Assembly (NCBI RefSeq): GCF_011044155.1
Contig: NZ_CP049056.1
Coordinates: 1,984,001-2,048,000, forward strand
DNA: 64,000 nucleotides
Direction of reading: 5' to 3'
Source of the DNA: Pikeienuella piscinae
GTDB lineage: Bacteria > Pseudomonadota > Alphaproteobacteria > Rhodobacterales > Rhodobacteraceae
Shown: in pieces, positions 9,485 to 16,414 of the stretch
How positions within the stretch are numbered: the stretch's first letter is position 1
How the letters are laid out: each line of letters starts with the position of its first letter
Notes under the pieces: generated by a model
The model's input: the letters and a program-made list of their open reading frames with translations, nothing else
Databases searched by the model: none
Told to the model about the DNA's origin: nothing
Translations under genes and position numbers: made by a program

Positions 9485-10009
9485 TCAGTCCCCGGCGACG
9501 TGGGTCAGCGTCAGGCTTTCGAACGCGAGCGAGACGCCGACGCCCTCCTGCGTCGTTACCGAAACCGGCTGAAGGGTGATCGATTCGTCCAGCCCGCCGA
9601 CCAGCGCCTTGGCGCCGACCCCCGCGCCGACCGCGGCGTCCGCCGAGATCCCGGCGTATTCGCCCTCGAGAACCCCGACGCGGTATTTCTGGGCCGGCGC
9701 GAGCACCGCCCAGCGGATCGTCTCGCGATCGGTCTTGGAGAGATCGAGCCCCATTTTGCTGAACGTCGCGACATAATTCTCGTCCGCGCGGCCGTCCTCG
9801 GCCGGGTCGAACGTGCAGGTGAATTTCTGCTCGGAGACGAGGATATTGCCTTCGTCGGAAACCATCGCGCACTCGAGATAGCCGACTTCGACCCGTCCCT
9901 CGTCATCGGTGTTCGCGCCTGCGGCGGTCTCGTCGGCCTGGGCGGCGCCGGCGAGCGCGGTCGCGCCGAGAAGCACTGCGGTGATCGTCGTGGTCATGGT
10001 CCGATGCAT
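9485..10009 (-). CDS. DUF992 family exported protein
   Basis: 174 residues with a Sec signal peptide (hydrophobic stretch TTTITAVLLGATALAGAAQA). The mature part has the spaced YLECAM and FTCTF cysteines and the Gly/Ala-rich segment near residues 130-145 seen in DUF992, small periplasmic proteins of alphaproteobacteria with no known function. The chosen ATG (10007-10009) has GGAG six bases upstream; another Met follows four codons later. An exact GGAAC-N16-CGTT promoter (10074-10098) lies 65 bases upstream, so expression is probably under EcfG, which fits a periplasmic stress protein. Confidence 0.75.
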   Translation of the reverse strand: MHRTMTTTITAVLLGATALAGAAQADETAAGANTDDEGRVEVGYLECAMVSDEGNILVSEQKFTCTFDPAEDGRADENYVATFSKMGLDLSKTDRETIRWAVLAPAQKYRVGVLEGEYAGISADAAVGAGVGAKALVGGLDESITLQPVSVTTQEGVGVSLAFESLTLTHVAGD

Positions 10010-10073
10010 CTGTGGCTCCATCTGTTTTTCGGTCTGATACGGGACGAAACTCTCGCCGCCGTCGTGGCGATGA

Positions 10074-10098
10074 AACGGGCGCGATCAGGATCGGTTCC
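10074..10098 (-). promoter_or_regulatory. EcfG-type promoter for the DUF992 gene
   Basis: Read on the minus strand: GGAAC at 10098-10094, 16 bases, CGTT at 10077-10074. This is the alphaproteobacterial EcfG consensus, 65 bases before the DUF992 start. Confidence 0.7.
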
Positions 10099-10111
10099 TG
10101 CGCCGGACGCA

Positions 10112-11248
10112 TTACTCCACGTCAGACGATTCCACCGTCCTTTCACGCGCGCTGAGAAAGGCGCTGATCGGCTCCAACGCTTCGACATTGTCGCATACGA
10201 CCTTGAAGGCCACGAGGATCGGCACCGCCATCAACGCGCCGGCGACCCCCCAGAGCCAGGCCCAGAACATCACCGCGAGAAAGACCGAGACCGTATTGAT
10301 CTGCAACCGCCGGCCCAGGATCGCCGGCGTCACCACCTGCCCTTCGAGCGAGCCGCAGGCGAGATAGGCCAGCGGCGCCAGCGACGCATAGGCGAGGTTG
10401 TCGAATGTCACGATGGACACCGCCGCGACCACCGCAGTCCCGATCACGGTGCCGATGAACGGCAGGAAATTCAGCAGGAAAACCGCTACCCCCCAGACCG
10501 GGGCATAGGGCATTCCGATGAAATAGAGACAGGAGCCGACAGCGACGCCGAGTCCGAAATTGATCGCCGCGATGGTGAAGAGATAGTGTGAAACCCGCCG
10601 CTCGATGTCGTAGACGATCTTGAGCGCGTTCCTCTTGTCGCGAAACCGCGGAAAGGTCTGCACCAGCTTGGCGTAGAAAAGCTGACCGGAGGAAAGGAGG
10701 AAGAGCGCAAGCACCAGCGCGATGGCGAGCGCGGTTCCGGCGCCAGTCAGGCTGCCGATGGCCGCCGACAAGAGACCGGAGCCCCGCACGACGACGCGCT
10801 CTCCTTCTGTTTCCCCGGTCGAGCCGCTGGTCATCTTCTCGACATCGTCGGCGGCCTTCTTCACCGCCTCGACCGACTCGCTGACATTCTCGAGCCGCCG
10901 CTTGACCTCGGCGCCCAATCTCGGCGCATCGTCGATCCAACCGCTGATCGTGTCGCTCATCGAGTAGGCGCTGACAAACCCGACGCCGCCGAGAAACGCG
11001 ACAAGAACGATCGCGGAGATCGGCGCCGGAACGCCGCGCTTCCCAGCGCCGCGAACCAGCGGGCTGAGCGTCAGCGCAAGGAGAAATCCCATCACGATGG
11101 GCATCAGTATCTCGACGCCGAAATACGCCGCGGCGATGATGTGGATGACCATGATGACGGTCAGCCGGCGGCGTATGGATCTGAGGTCCGCGCTGGCGGC
11201 GTCCTGCGGCGCGGGGTCGCCCGCCGCCACCTCGCGCTCTGTCGTCAC
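10112..11248 (-). CDS. AI-2E family transporter (PerM/TqsA-like permease)
   Basis: 378 residues. The pattern of two N-terminal membrane segments, a soluble helical part (about 95-160) and five or more C-terminal segments, with INFGLG, FLPFIGTVIGT and GLWGVAGALMAVP-like motifs, is that of the AI-2 exporter superfamily. Members export quorum signals, act as Na+/H+ antiporters or have no known substrate. The GTG start (11246-11248) overlaps the TGA of the upstream PLDc_N gene by 3 bases, so the two are translationally coupled. They share the EcfG promoter at 11575-11599. The substrate is not deducible; a stress or osmotic role is inferred from the promoter. Confidence 0.85.
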   Translation of the reverse strand: MTTEREVAAGDPAPQDAASADLRSIRRRLTVIMVIHIIAAAYFGVEILMPIVMGFLLALTLSPLVRGAGKRGVPAPISAIVLVAFLGGVGFVSAYSMSDTISGWIDDAPRLGAEVKRRLENVSESVEAVKKAADDVEKMTSGSTGETEGERVVVRGSGLLSAAIGSLTGAGTALAIALVLALFLLSSGQLFYAKLVQTFPRFRDKRNALKIVYDIERRVSHYLFTIAAINFGLGVAVGSCLYFIGMPYAPVWGVAVFLLNFLPFIGTVIGTAVVAAVSIVTFDNLAYASLAPLAYLACGSLEGQVVTPAILGRRLQINTVSVFLAVMFWAWLWGVAGALMAVPILVAFKVVCDNVEALEPISAFLSARERTVESSDVE

Positions 11249-11433
11249 GCGCGCGCGGCGCGCGGGCCGAACAGAAGCCAGAGGATGAAGCCGACAAGGG
11301 GCAGAAACAGAACCAGCAGCACCCATAGCACTTTGCCGCCGGTCGACGCCCCGGACCCGACAATCGAAATGATCGCCCAGATGTCGAGGGCCAGGAGGAT
11401 CAATCCGCCGATCCCGGTAATTTCCATGCTCAT
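11245..11433 (-). CDS. PLDc_N-type small membrane protein
   Basis: 62 residues with two hydrophobic segments (about 10-25 and 36-53) and the FLPLVGFILWLLFG signature of the PLDc_N domain. That domain forms the membrane anchor at the N-terminus of cardiolipin synthases; here it is a separate peptide. The ATG at 11431-11433 has GGAG upstream. It is co-transcribed and coupled with the AI-2E permease, and is transcribed divergently from a catalytic phospholipase D gene using the same palindromic promoter region, so the two may work together. Confidence 0.75.
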   Translation of the reverse strand: MSMEITGIGGLILLALDIWAIISIVGSGASTGGKVLWVLLVLFLPLVGFILWLLFGPRAARA

Positions 11434-11572
11434 ATCCGTGCGCTCCACTGTTGTCGGGCCCGCTTCAGGGACATCATGCTATCGCGCGGCCGGGACGGTG
11501 ACGAGATCGTCTCCCGCGGCGCAGAGGGTTGGCGCGCCGCAGGATCCGGCCTTGCGCCCCGACCGCATGATG

Positions 11573-11597
11573 GGAACGCGAACGCAATCTTTTCGTT
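11573..11597 (+). promoter_or_regulatory. EcfG-type promoter for the phospholipase D gene
   Basis: GGAAC at 11573-11577, 16 bases, CGTT at 11594-11597, 115 bases before the phospholipase D start. Interleaved with a minus-strand copy (11575-11599) in one palindrome. Confidence 0.7.
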
Positions 11598-11599
11598 CC
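11575..11599 (-). promoter_or_regulatory. EcfG-type promoter for the PLDc_N / AI-2E operon
   Basis: On the minus strand: GGAAC at 11599-11595, 16 bases, CGTT at 11578-11575. It overlaps the plus-strand promoter almost completely, offset by 2 bases, so the two polymerases would compete. Confidence 0.7.
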
Positions 11600-11711
11600 A
11601 TGATGGATGTCGGCGACTATCGTCGCATCGGAAAGCGGCGGAGACGGGCCGATACTCGTCCGATCCGCCGCAGCCCAATTCTTTTCCCCGGAGAGCAGGG
11701 AGCCCGTACCG

Positions 11712-13286
11712 ATGAACGCAGACGACCCCAACCGCACAGGCGCGGCGCCGCCGGTCGCGCCGATGATCACCGCGGCCGAGGTCTATCCGGTTCTGGAGCG
11801 CCGCGCGCTGAAGGCGCAGGCGCAGATCGCTCTCCTCTTCCGTATATTCGACACCAGAACCCGGCTCCGCACCCCGGAGGCCCGCGCCGCCGCGGATGGC
11901 GACGACTGGGCCGCGCTGCTCGTCGCGCTCGCCGCGCGCGGCATCCGGATCCGATTGCAGACCTCGGATTTCGATCCGATCGCCGCGGCAAGCCTGCATC
12001 GGGAGGCTTGGGCCTCGCTCCGCCACCTCGCCGAGCGTGTGCGCGCGGTCCCCGAGGCGGCGGGGCGCATCGAGGCGATGGCGGCGCGCCATCCGGCCGA
12101 ACTTGGCGCGGCCTGGCGGCGCGTCTTCGCCGGCCGCGCGCGCAAACGCCTCGCCCTGATCAGGAATCACGCCTCAGGCGATGTGGCGATCAGCCATCCG
12201 GGGCTCCGTCCGGTGCTTGCAGGCGGGGCGCCGCGGCTTTTCCCGGCCTCTCATCATCAGAAACTGGCGGTCATCGACGACAATTTCGCCATCGCCGGCG
12301 GGCTGGATATCGACGAACGCCGATGGGACACCCCGGAGCACGCGCAATCGGCGGATGAAACCTGGCGGGACGTCAGCCTCGCGCTGGAAGCAGACGCCGC
12401 CACCCCGGTCGCGGAGGCCGCGGCGCGCATCTGGACCGATTGCGCGCGGGACTGGCGCGCGCGCGACGAAGGCGGCGATCTCCTGGGCGGGTTGGCGACC
12501 CCGACGCCCTGGACGCTCCGTCCGGCCGACGCCGCGCATCCGCATGTCGAAGTGGTCACAACACGTTCGGTCGCGCGCGCGGGTCTCTTCGCCTTCGCTC
12601 CGCGCACCGTCAATGACGGCACGCAAAGGGCGACGCTCGACCTGATCGGACGGGCGCGTCGTTTCCTCTATGTCGAGACTCAGTTTCTGCGCTCGCGGAT
12701 CATCACCGAAGCATTAGTCGCCGCCGCGAGGGATGCGCCGGAACTGGAGCTCGCCATCGTCCTGCCCTTCGCACCCGAGAGTTTCGCCTTTGACGGCCAT
12801 CGCGGGATGGCGATCCGCCACGGAGAGGCGTTGCAGGCGCGGATGCTACGCCGCGTCGGCCGGGCCTTCGGCGACCGCGTCGCGGTGCTCAGCCCGGCGA
12901 AGCCGACGCGCCGCGCGCCCGACGACGCCTTTATCGCCTATGGGGCGGGCATGATCTATGTGCATTCCAAGGTGATGATCGCCGACGCGGCGGAGGCGAT
13001 GATCGGTTCGGCCAATCTCAACGGCCGGTCGATGCGCTGGGACACCGAACTCACGATCTGCTGGCGCGACGCGCCGGCGGTAGCCGCCTTTCTGGACGAG
13101 TTGGCGACGAGTTGGCTGGGAGCGGACACCGGCCCGGCGAACCGGCTCGCGACATGGCGCGAGGCGGCGGCGGCCAACAGCGTCGCGCCGCCGGAGCGAC
13201 GCAAGGGTTTTCTTCTGCCGCACAACCCGAAGCGCGCCGCCCGCTTCGGCCGGCTGTCAATGTGGCTGCCGGACGACATGTTCTGA
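11712..13286 (+). CDS. Phospholipase D / cardiolipin synthase-like HKD enzyme
   Basis: 524 residues with two HxKxxxxD catalytic motifs: H182-K184-D189 in SHHQKLAVIDD, followed by GGLDI, and H418-K420-D425 in VHSKVMIAD, followed by GSANLNGRS. These define the PLD superfamily, which hydrolyses or exchanges phosphodiester head groups. No transmembrane segment is visible, unlike cardiolipin synthases, whose membrane anchor (PLDc_N) is encoded here by the divergent gene at 11245. The ATG at 11712 has GGGAG nine bases upstream. Preceded by an EcfG promoter, which suggests stress-induced phospholipid remodelling. Precise substrate uncertain. Confidence 0.88.
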   Translation: MNADDPNRTGAAPPVAPMITAAEVYPVLERRALKAQAQIALLFRIFDTRTRLRTPEARAAADGDDWAALLVALAARGIRIRLQTSDFDPIAAASLHREAWASLRHLAERVRAVPEAAGRIEAMAARHPAELGAAWRRVFAGRARKRLALIRNHASGDVAISHPGLRPVLAGGAPRLFPASHHQKLAVIDDNFAIAGGLDIDERRWDTPEHAQSADETWRDVSLALEADAATPVAEAAARIWTDCARDWRARDEGGDLLGGLATPTPWTLRPADAAHPHVEVVTTRSVARAGLFAFAPRTVNDGTQRATLDLIGRARRFLYVETQFLRSRIITEALVAAARDAPELELAIVLPFAPESFAFDGHRGMAIRHGEALQARMLRRVGRAFGDRVAVLSPAKPTRRAPDDAFIAYGAGMIYVHSKVMIADAAEAMIGSANLNGRSMRWDTELTICWRDAPAVAAFLDELATSWLGADTGPANRLATWREAAAANSVAPPERRKGFLLPHNPKRAARFGRLSMWLPDDMF

Positions 13287-13322
13287 AGGAAATCGGACCA
13301 GGCGCGCCGATCGCAAACGCGA

Positions 13323-13682
13323 TCAGCGCCGCAACCCGCGCCCGATCCGGATCGCGGCGAGGAACGCCTCTTCAAGCGGCGGTAGCGGCCGCGGCGGAGG
13401 GGCGGCGCGGGCCGCACGCTCCTTCGCCTTCCTGCGCTGCGCCGCCTGGTATCTGGCGTAGGCGTTCAGTCCCAGAGCGAGGATGAAGAAGATCAGCGCA
13501 AGGATGAGCGACGCCGCCGCCGGCCCCAGCGCCTGCGCGAGCGCCGTCCAGAGCGCGGCGAGCGCGAACGCGCAGGCGAGAAGCGCGGAGATCCCCGTCA
13601 ATCCGGCGATGACGACGCGCGGAGCCGCCGCCGAGATCATATCCTCGGCGGCGGCGCGAACGGTCGCGGTGATGTCGCGCAC
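13323..13682 (-). CDS. Holin-like (phage holin family) membrane protein
   Basis: 119 residues with two long hydrophobic segments (about 22-48 and 54-73) and a basic, Pro-rich cytosolic tail. It resembles the 'phage holin family'/Act holin-X proteins that commonly follow DUF883 (ElaB/YqjD-like) genes in proteobacteria; a lytic role is unlikely. GTG start at 13680-13682, four bases after the DUF883 stop, so one operon. Function unknown; probably envelope-associated under stress. Confidence 0.65.
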   Translation of the reverse strand: MRDITATVRAAAEDMISAAAPRVVIAGLTGISALLACAFALAALWTALAQALGPAAASLILALIFFILALGLNAYARYQAAQRRKAKERAARAAPPPRPLPPLEEAFLAAIRIGRGLRR

Positions 13683-13685
13683 GGG

Positions 13686-14030
13686 CTACCTGCGCGGCGC
13701 GGAGAGATAGCCGATCAGCAGACCGGCGCCCGCCGCGATCGCCAGCGCATGCAGCGGCTTCTCACGGGCGTAATCGGCGACACGCTCGCTGTTCCGCGCC
13801 GCTGCTTCGAGCGCGGAGTCCGCGACCTGAGCGCCGGCGTCGCCCGCAGCGCGCGCCTTGCGTTGCGCCGCGGCGCTCGCGGCGTCGACGCCCGAGGCGG
13901 TGAGCGTCTTCAGCGAGCCGGCGAGCCCGGCGAGGTCCTTGCGCAGGACGGCGATCTGCTCGGACAGTTCAGCGCGCGCATCGTCGAGCGGCGGCGAGTC
14001 TTTCTCGTTCTGCTTCGTAGCGGTCGACAT
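13686..14030 (-). CDS. DUF883 (ElaB/YqjD-like) membrane-anchored protein
   Basis: 114 residues: an acidic helical N-terminal half that probably forms a coiled coil (about 15-80), then REKPLHALAIAAGAGLLIGYL, the C-terminal tail anchor typical of DUF883. E. coli relatives YqjD and ElaB are stationary-phase inner-membrane proteins that bind ribosomes. An EcfG promoter lies 36 bases upstream (14066-14090), and the holin-like gene follows directly, so this is a stress-induced operon. Confidence 0.8.
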   Translation of the reverse strand: MSTATKQNEKDSPPLDDARAELSEQIAVLRKDLAGLAGSLKTLTASGVDAASAAAQRKARAAGDAGAQVADSALEAAARNSERVADYAREKPLHALAIAAGAGLLIGYLSAPRR

Positions 14031-14065
14031 ATCTCTCTCCTGGAAATCTCATGTTCCGTTGTCGC

Positions 14066-14090
14066 AACGCGCCGCGGCGCGGATCGTTCC
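14066..14090 (-). promoter_or_regulatory. EcfG-type promoter for the DUF883-holin operon
   Basis: On the minus strand: GGAAC at 14090-14086, 16 bases, CGTT at 14069-14066, 36 bases before the DUF883 start codon. Confidence 0.7.
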
Positions 14091-14120
14091 GCCCAGGCGT
14101 CGTTTCACGGCGAGGTTCCG

Positions 14121-14855
14121 CTAAAGCAGCGGGCGGCCCGGCGGATCGACCGGCTCGGAATATTCCGCGAGTTCGCCAAGCGCGGCGGGCTTGAGGATCT
14201 CCAGCTCGCCAGCATCGAGCCGGATCATTCCCTGGCGGCGCAATGCCTGCAAAGTCTTGTTCGTGTGAACGGAGGAGAGGCCGGCGGCGTCCGCCAGATC
14301 CTGCTGGCGAAAGGGAAAGCGCATGCGGGCCTCGTCTTTCGTGAAGCCGCTCTCCACGGCGCGGCGCAGCATGTAAATCAGTAGCTGCGCGATGCGCTCC
14401 TTCGCCGCGCGCCGGCCGACGCTCAACAGGGCTTCGCCAAGCGAACGCTCCTCCGTGGCCGCGAGCCAGGTGACGTCATAGGCCCGCTCGGGGTGCTGAC
14501 GAAACAGTTCCCAGAGACGTTCACGCGAGAAGACGCAGAGCGCCATGTCGCTGACAGCCTCCACCCCGTGCTTCATCTCGCCGAGCAACCCGGACTGCAG
14601 CCCGACCAGATCGCCGGGAAAGATGAAATTCACCACCTGCCGGCGACCGTCCGCCAACCCCTTGTCGCGCATCCCGGCGCCCCTGAGCACGGTGTAGAAA
14701 TGCGGACTGTTCGATCCTTCGAGGATCACCGGCGCGCCGGCGTCGACATGCAACTCACCCATCTTGAAGCTGTCCATGAAGGAAAGCTCGTCCTCCGTCA
14801 GTTGCTTGAAAGCGGGGCGACGGCGGAGCGGGCATTTCTGGCAATGGACCGACAT
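14121..14855 (-). CDS. Crp/Fnr family transcriptional regulator
   Basis: 244 residues: a cyclic-nucleotide-binding-like domain (about 20-150), dimerisation helix, and a winged helix (about 165-235) with RQQDLADAAGLSSVHTNKTLQALRRQGMI as the recognition region. The N-terminus has CQKC (C5 and C8) but lacks the further Cys residues that complete the FNR iron-sulfur site, so oxygen sensing through a 4Fe-4S cluster is doubtful. ATG at 14853-14855 with GGAG upstream. It lies within the stress island but has no visible EcfG promoter of its own. Regulatory targets unknown. Confidence 0.88.
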   Translation of the reverse strand: MSVHCQKCPLRRRPAFKQLTEDELSFMDSFKMGELHVDAGAPVILEGSNSPHFYTVLRGAGMRDKGLADGRRQVVNFIFPGDLVGLQSGLLGEMKHGVEAVSDMALCVFSRERLWELFRQHPERAYDVTWLAATEERSLGEALLSVGRRAAKERIAQLLIYMLRRAVESGFTKDEARMRFPFRQQDLADAAGLSSVHTNKTLQALRRQGMIRLDAGELEILKPAALGELAEYSEPVDPPGRPLL

Positions 14856-15052
14856 CGTCGTCTCCGATCGAACTGGTTTGGCTCCGCGCTCGCCTGCTCT
14901 TCCGGCAGTCAAGACGCATTTCCGGATTCGTTCCAGTCGCGTAAATCAATACGGAGGAGCCGCGCCCACCCTATCGCGCCGCGGGCGTGGCGCGGACGCG
15001 GCGCGCGTGAACCTCGCGCCGCGTCGTCGCCCTGATCCGCCGGTGGGCGGCG

Positions 15053-15280
15053 TCAGTCGAGATCGTGATCCTCATCCGTCACCGCGCCGGCGACCGCGCC
15101 GGCCGCGCCGCCGATCGCGGCGCCCGTGGCGGCGGAACCCCCGATCAGCGCCCCGCCGACAGCGCCGGCGCCGGCGCCGAGCGCGCCGCCCGAAAGCGCG
15201 CGCTCGCCTCTCGTGTCGCCGCAGGCCGCCATCGCCAGCGTGGCGGCGGCGAGGATCGCGGCCTTGAGTCCGGTTTTCAT
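15053..15280 (-). CDS. Small glycine-zipper lipoprotein
   Basis: 75 residues. A signal peptide ends in LAMAAC, a good lipobox, so the mature protein should start at a lipidated Cys. The rest is a run of GxxxG-type repeats (GAGAGAVGGALIGG and similar), typical of YMGG/OmpA-like Gly-zipper proteins, and ends in an acidic tail. It probably sits in the outer membrane. It follows dps by 62 bases on the same strand and may share its promoter. Confidence 0.75.
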   Translation of the reverse strand: MKTGLKAAILAAATLAMAACGDTRGERALSGGALGAGAGAVGGALIGGSAATGAAIGGAAGAVAGAVTDEDHDLD

Positions 15281-15342
15281 CTCTCTTCTCCTTGCTTTCG
15301 GCCCCGGGAACCCCGGCGCTCTTCGGCTTCGGTTATCGGCGT

Positions 15343-15831
15343 TCACCCGGCGACCATCGCGCGGAGCATCCAGGCGGCCTTTTCGTGAAACGCCGCGCGC
15401 TCGGTGGCGAGGTCGGCGGTCACCGCGTCGCCGCCTTTCTCAGCGACGGAAATCAGGTCATGGAGCCGGCGCGAGATGTTCTCGTGGCTAGCGACCAGCC
15501 CTTCGACGAGCTCCTCGGCGTCAGGGGACTCCTTCCCCTCGCTCATTGCGGCGTGGTCGGCCAGCGCCTTCATGTTCGCCGGCGCGAAATGACCAAGCGC
15601 GCGGATACGCTCCGCAAGTTCGTCCGCAGCCGCGAAAAGATCGCCATACTGATCTTCGGTCAGCTTGTGGATGGAGTAGAATTGCGGCCCCACCACGTTC
15701 CAGTGGCAGGCGTGCGTCTTGATCGTCAGCACGTAGGTGTCGCCGAGAACGTCGGCCAGGCCATCGGCGATTTTCGCCATGTCGCTGAAGCCCGTGTCCG
15801 GTTCCGAACTCTTTTTCGCGTTCTTCTTCAT
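15343..15831 (-). CDS. dps: Dps-family DNA-protection ferritin
   Basis: 162 residues, the usual size. The ferroxidase-site segment THACHWNVVGPQFYSIHKLTEDQY (H43, H55 and nearby acids) and the helical C-terminus with AFHEKAAWMLRAM place it in the Dps family: dodecamers that oxidise Fe(II) with peroxide, store iron and protect DNA in starvation and oxidative stress. Lys residues at the N-terminus could bind DNA. It follows the 50-residue membrane peptide by 51 bases and is probably read from the EcfG promoter at 16064-16088; no nearer promoter of that type is visible. Confidence 0.92.
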   Translation of the reverse strand: MKKNAKKSSEPDTGFSDMAKIADGLADVLGDTYVLTIKTHACHWNVVGPQFYSIHKLTEDQYGDLFAAADELAERIRALGHFAPANMKALADHAAMSEGKESPDAEELVEGLVASHENISRRLHDLISVAEKGGDAVTADLATERAAFHEKAAWMLRAMVAG

Positions 15832-15882
15832 GTCATGCTCCTGAATGTCTGGGTATTGCTCTTTCGAGCGACCTTGCGGCGC

Positions 15883-16035
15883 TCACCCGCCGGAACTGGC
15901 GGCGTTGTCGAGAGCCTCCCCGGCCTGCTCAAGCGGCCCGTCCTGGGCGCCGCCGTCGAAGTCGATCATCAGGCCGGCCGCGAACGCCGCGATAAGCGCC
16001 GTCGCGGCGATCAGGCCTGTTGTCACCGGGTTCAT
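15883..16035 (-). CDS. 50-residue single-pass membrane peptide
   Basis: Starts MNPVTTGLIAATALIAAFAA, with one hydrophobic segment (about 5-23) followed by an acidic tail (MIDFDGG, then EQAGEALDNAA). Translated by hand; too short for usual gene finders. A strong AGGAG ribosome site precedes the ATG at 16033-16035, and an exact EcfG promoter lies 29 bases upstream. It is the first gene ahead of dps. Function unknown; small stress-induced membrane peptides of this kind are common but poorly described. Confidence 0.7.
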   Translation of the reverse strand: MNPVTTGLIAATALIAAFAAGLMIDFDGGAQDGPLEQAGEALDNAASSGG

Positions 16036-16063
16036 GCTGCTCTCCTTCGTTTCATGAATCCGA

Positions 16064-16088
16064 AACGGAGGCGGAGGACATTAGTTCC
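16064..16088 (-). promoter_or_regulatory. EcfG-type promoter for the membrane peptide-dps operon
   Basis: On the minus strand: GGAAC at 16088-16084, 16 bases, CGTT at 16067-16064. It lies 29 bases before the start at 16035 and is back to back with the plus-strand promoter at 16102. Confidence 0.72.
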
Positions 16089-16101
16089 TGAAAAAGCGCC
16101 G

Positions 16102-16126
16102 GGAACTTCTAAAGATCATCTGCGTT
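16102..16126 (+). promoter_or_regulatory. EcfG-type promoter for the DUF1328 gene
   Basis: GGAAC at 16102-16106, 16 bases, CGTT at 16123-16126, 44 bases before the ATG at 16170. Confidence 0.72.
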
Positions 16127-16169
16127 AATATTCCCATCCTCGATACAAATATCTCAAAAGGAGTGAAAG

Positions 16170-16343
16170 ATGCTTGGTTGGGCCCTAACATTTCTTATCA
16201 TCGCGCTGATCGCCGGTGTTCTCGGTTTCGGCGGCGTGGCGGCGATTTCCGCGAATATCGCGCAGATCATCTTCGTGGTGTTCATCGTGCTCTTCGCCGT
16301 CGCGCTCGTCGCGAGCGCGCTGCGCAAGCGTTCGCCGCGCTGA
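16170..16343 (+). CDS. DUF1328 (YtjA-like) small membrane protein
   Basis: 57 residues, translated by hand: [20 protein letters not shown] at the start, then [15 protein letters not shown] and a second hydrophobic segment ending in RKRSPR. This is the full pattern of DUF1328, two-pass membrane proteins of about 55 residues, common in proteobacteria and often stress-induced, with no known activity. The ribosome site AGGAG is well placed. It has its own EcfG promoter and terminator, so it is a single-gene unit. Confidence 0.88.
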   Translation: MLGWALTFLIIALIAGVLGFGGVAAISANIAQIIFVVFIVLFAVALVASALRKRSPR

Positions 16344-16367
16344 GATGCAGGCGAAAGAATCCGAGAC

Positions 16368-16398
16368 CCCCCGGGCGACGCGCGCGCCCGGGGGTTTT
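16368..16398 (+). terminator. Intrinsic terminator of the DUF1328 gene
   Basis: Bases 16368-16377 pair perfectly with 16385-16394 (10 bp, G+C-rich), followed by TTTT at 16395-16398. Confidence 0.8.
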
Positions 16399-16414
16399 CA
16401 TGCGCCGTCCGGGC

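Noticed and set aside
14856-14960. A possible EcfG promoter before the Crp/Fnr gene (a GTTCC in the region)
   Set aside because: No CGTT partner at 16 or 17 bases; the match fails on the -10 element.
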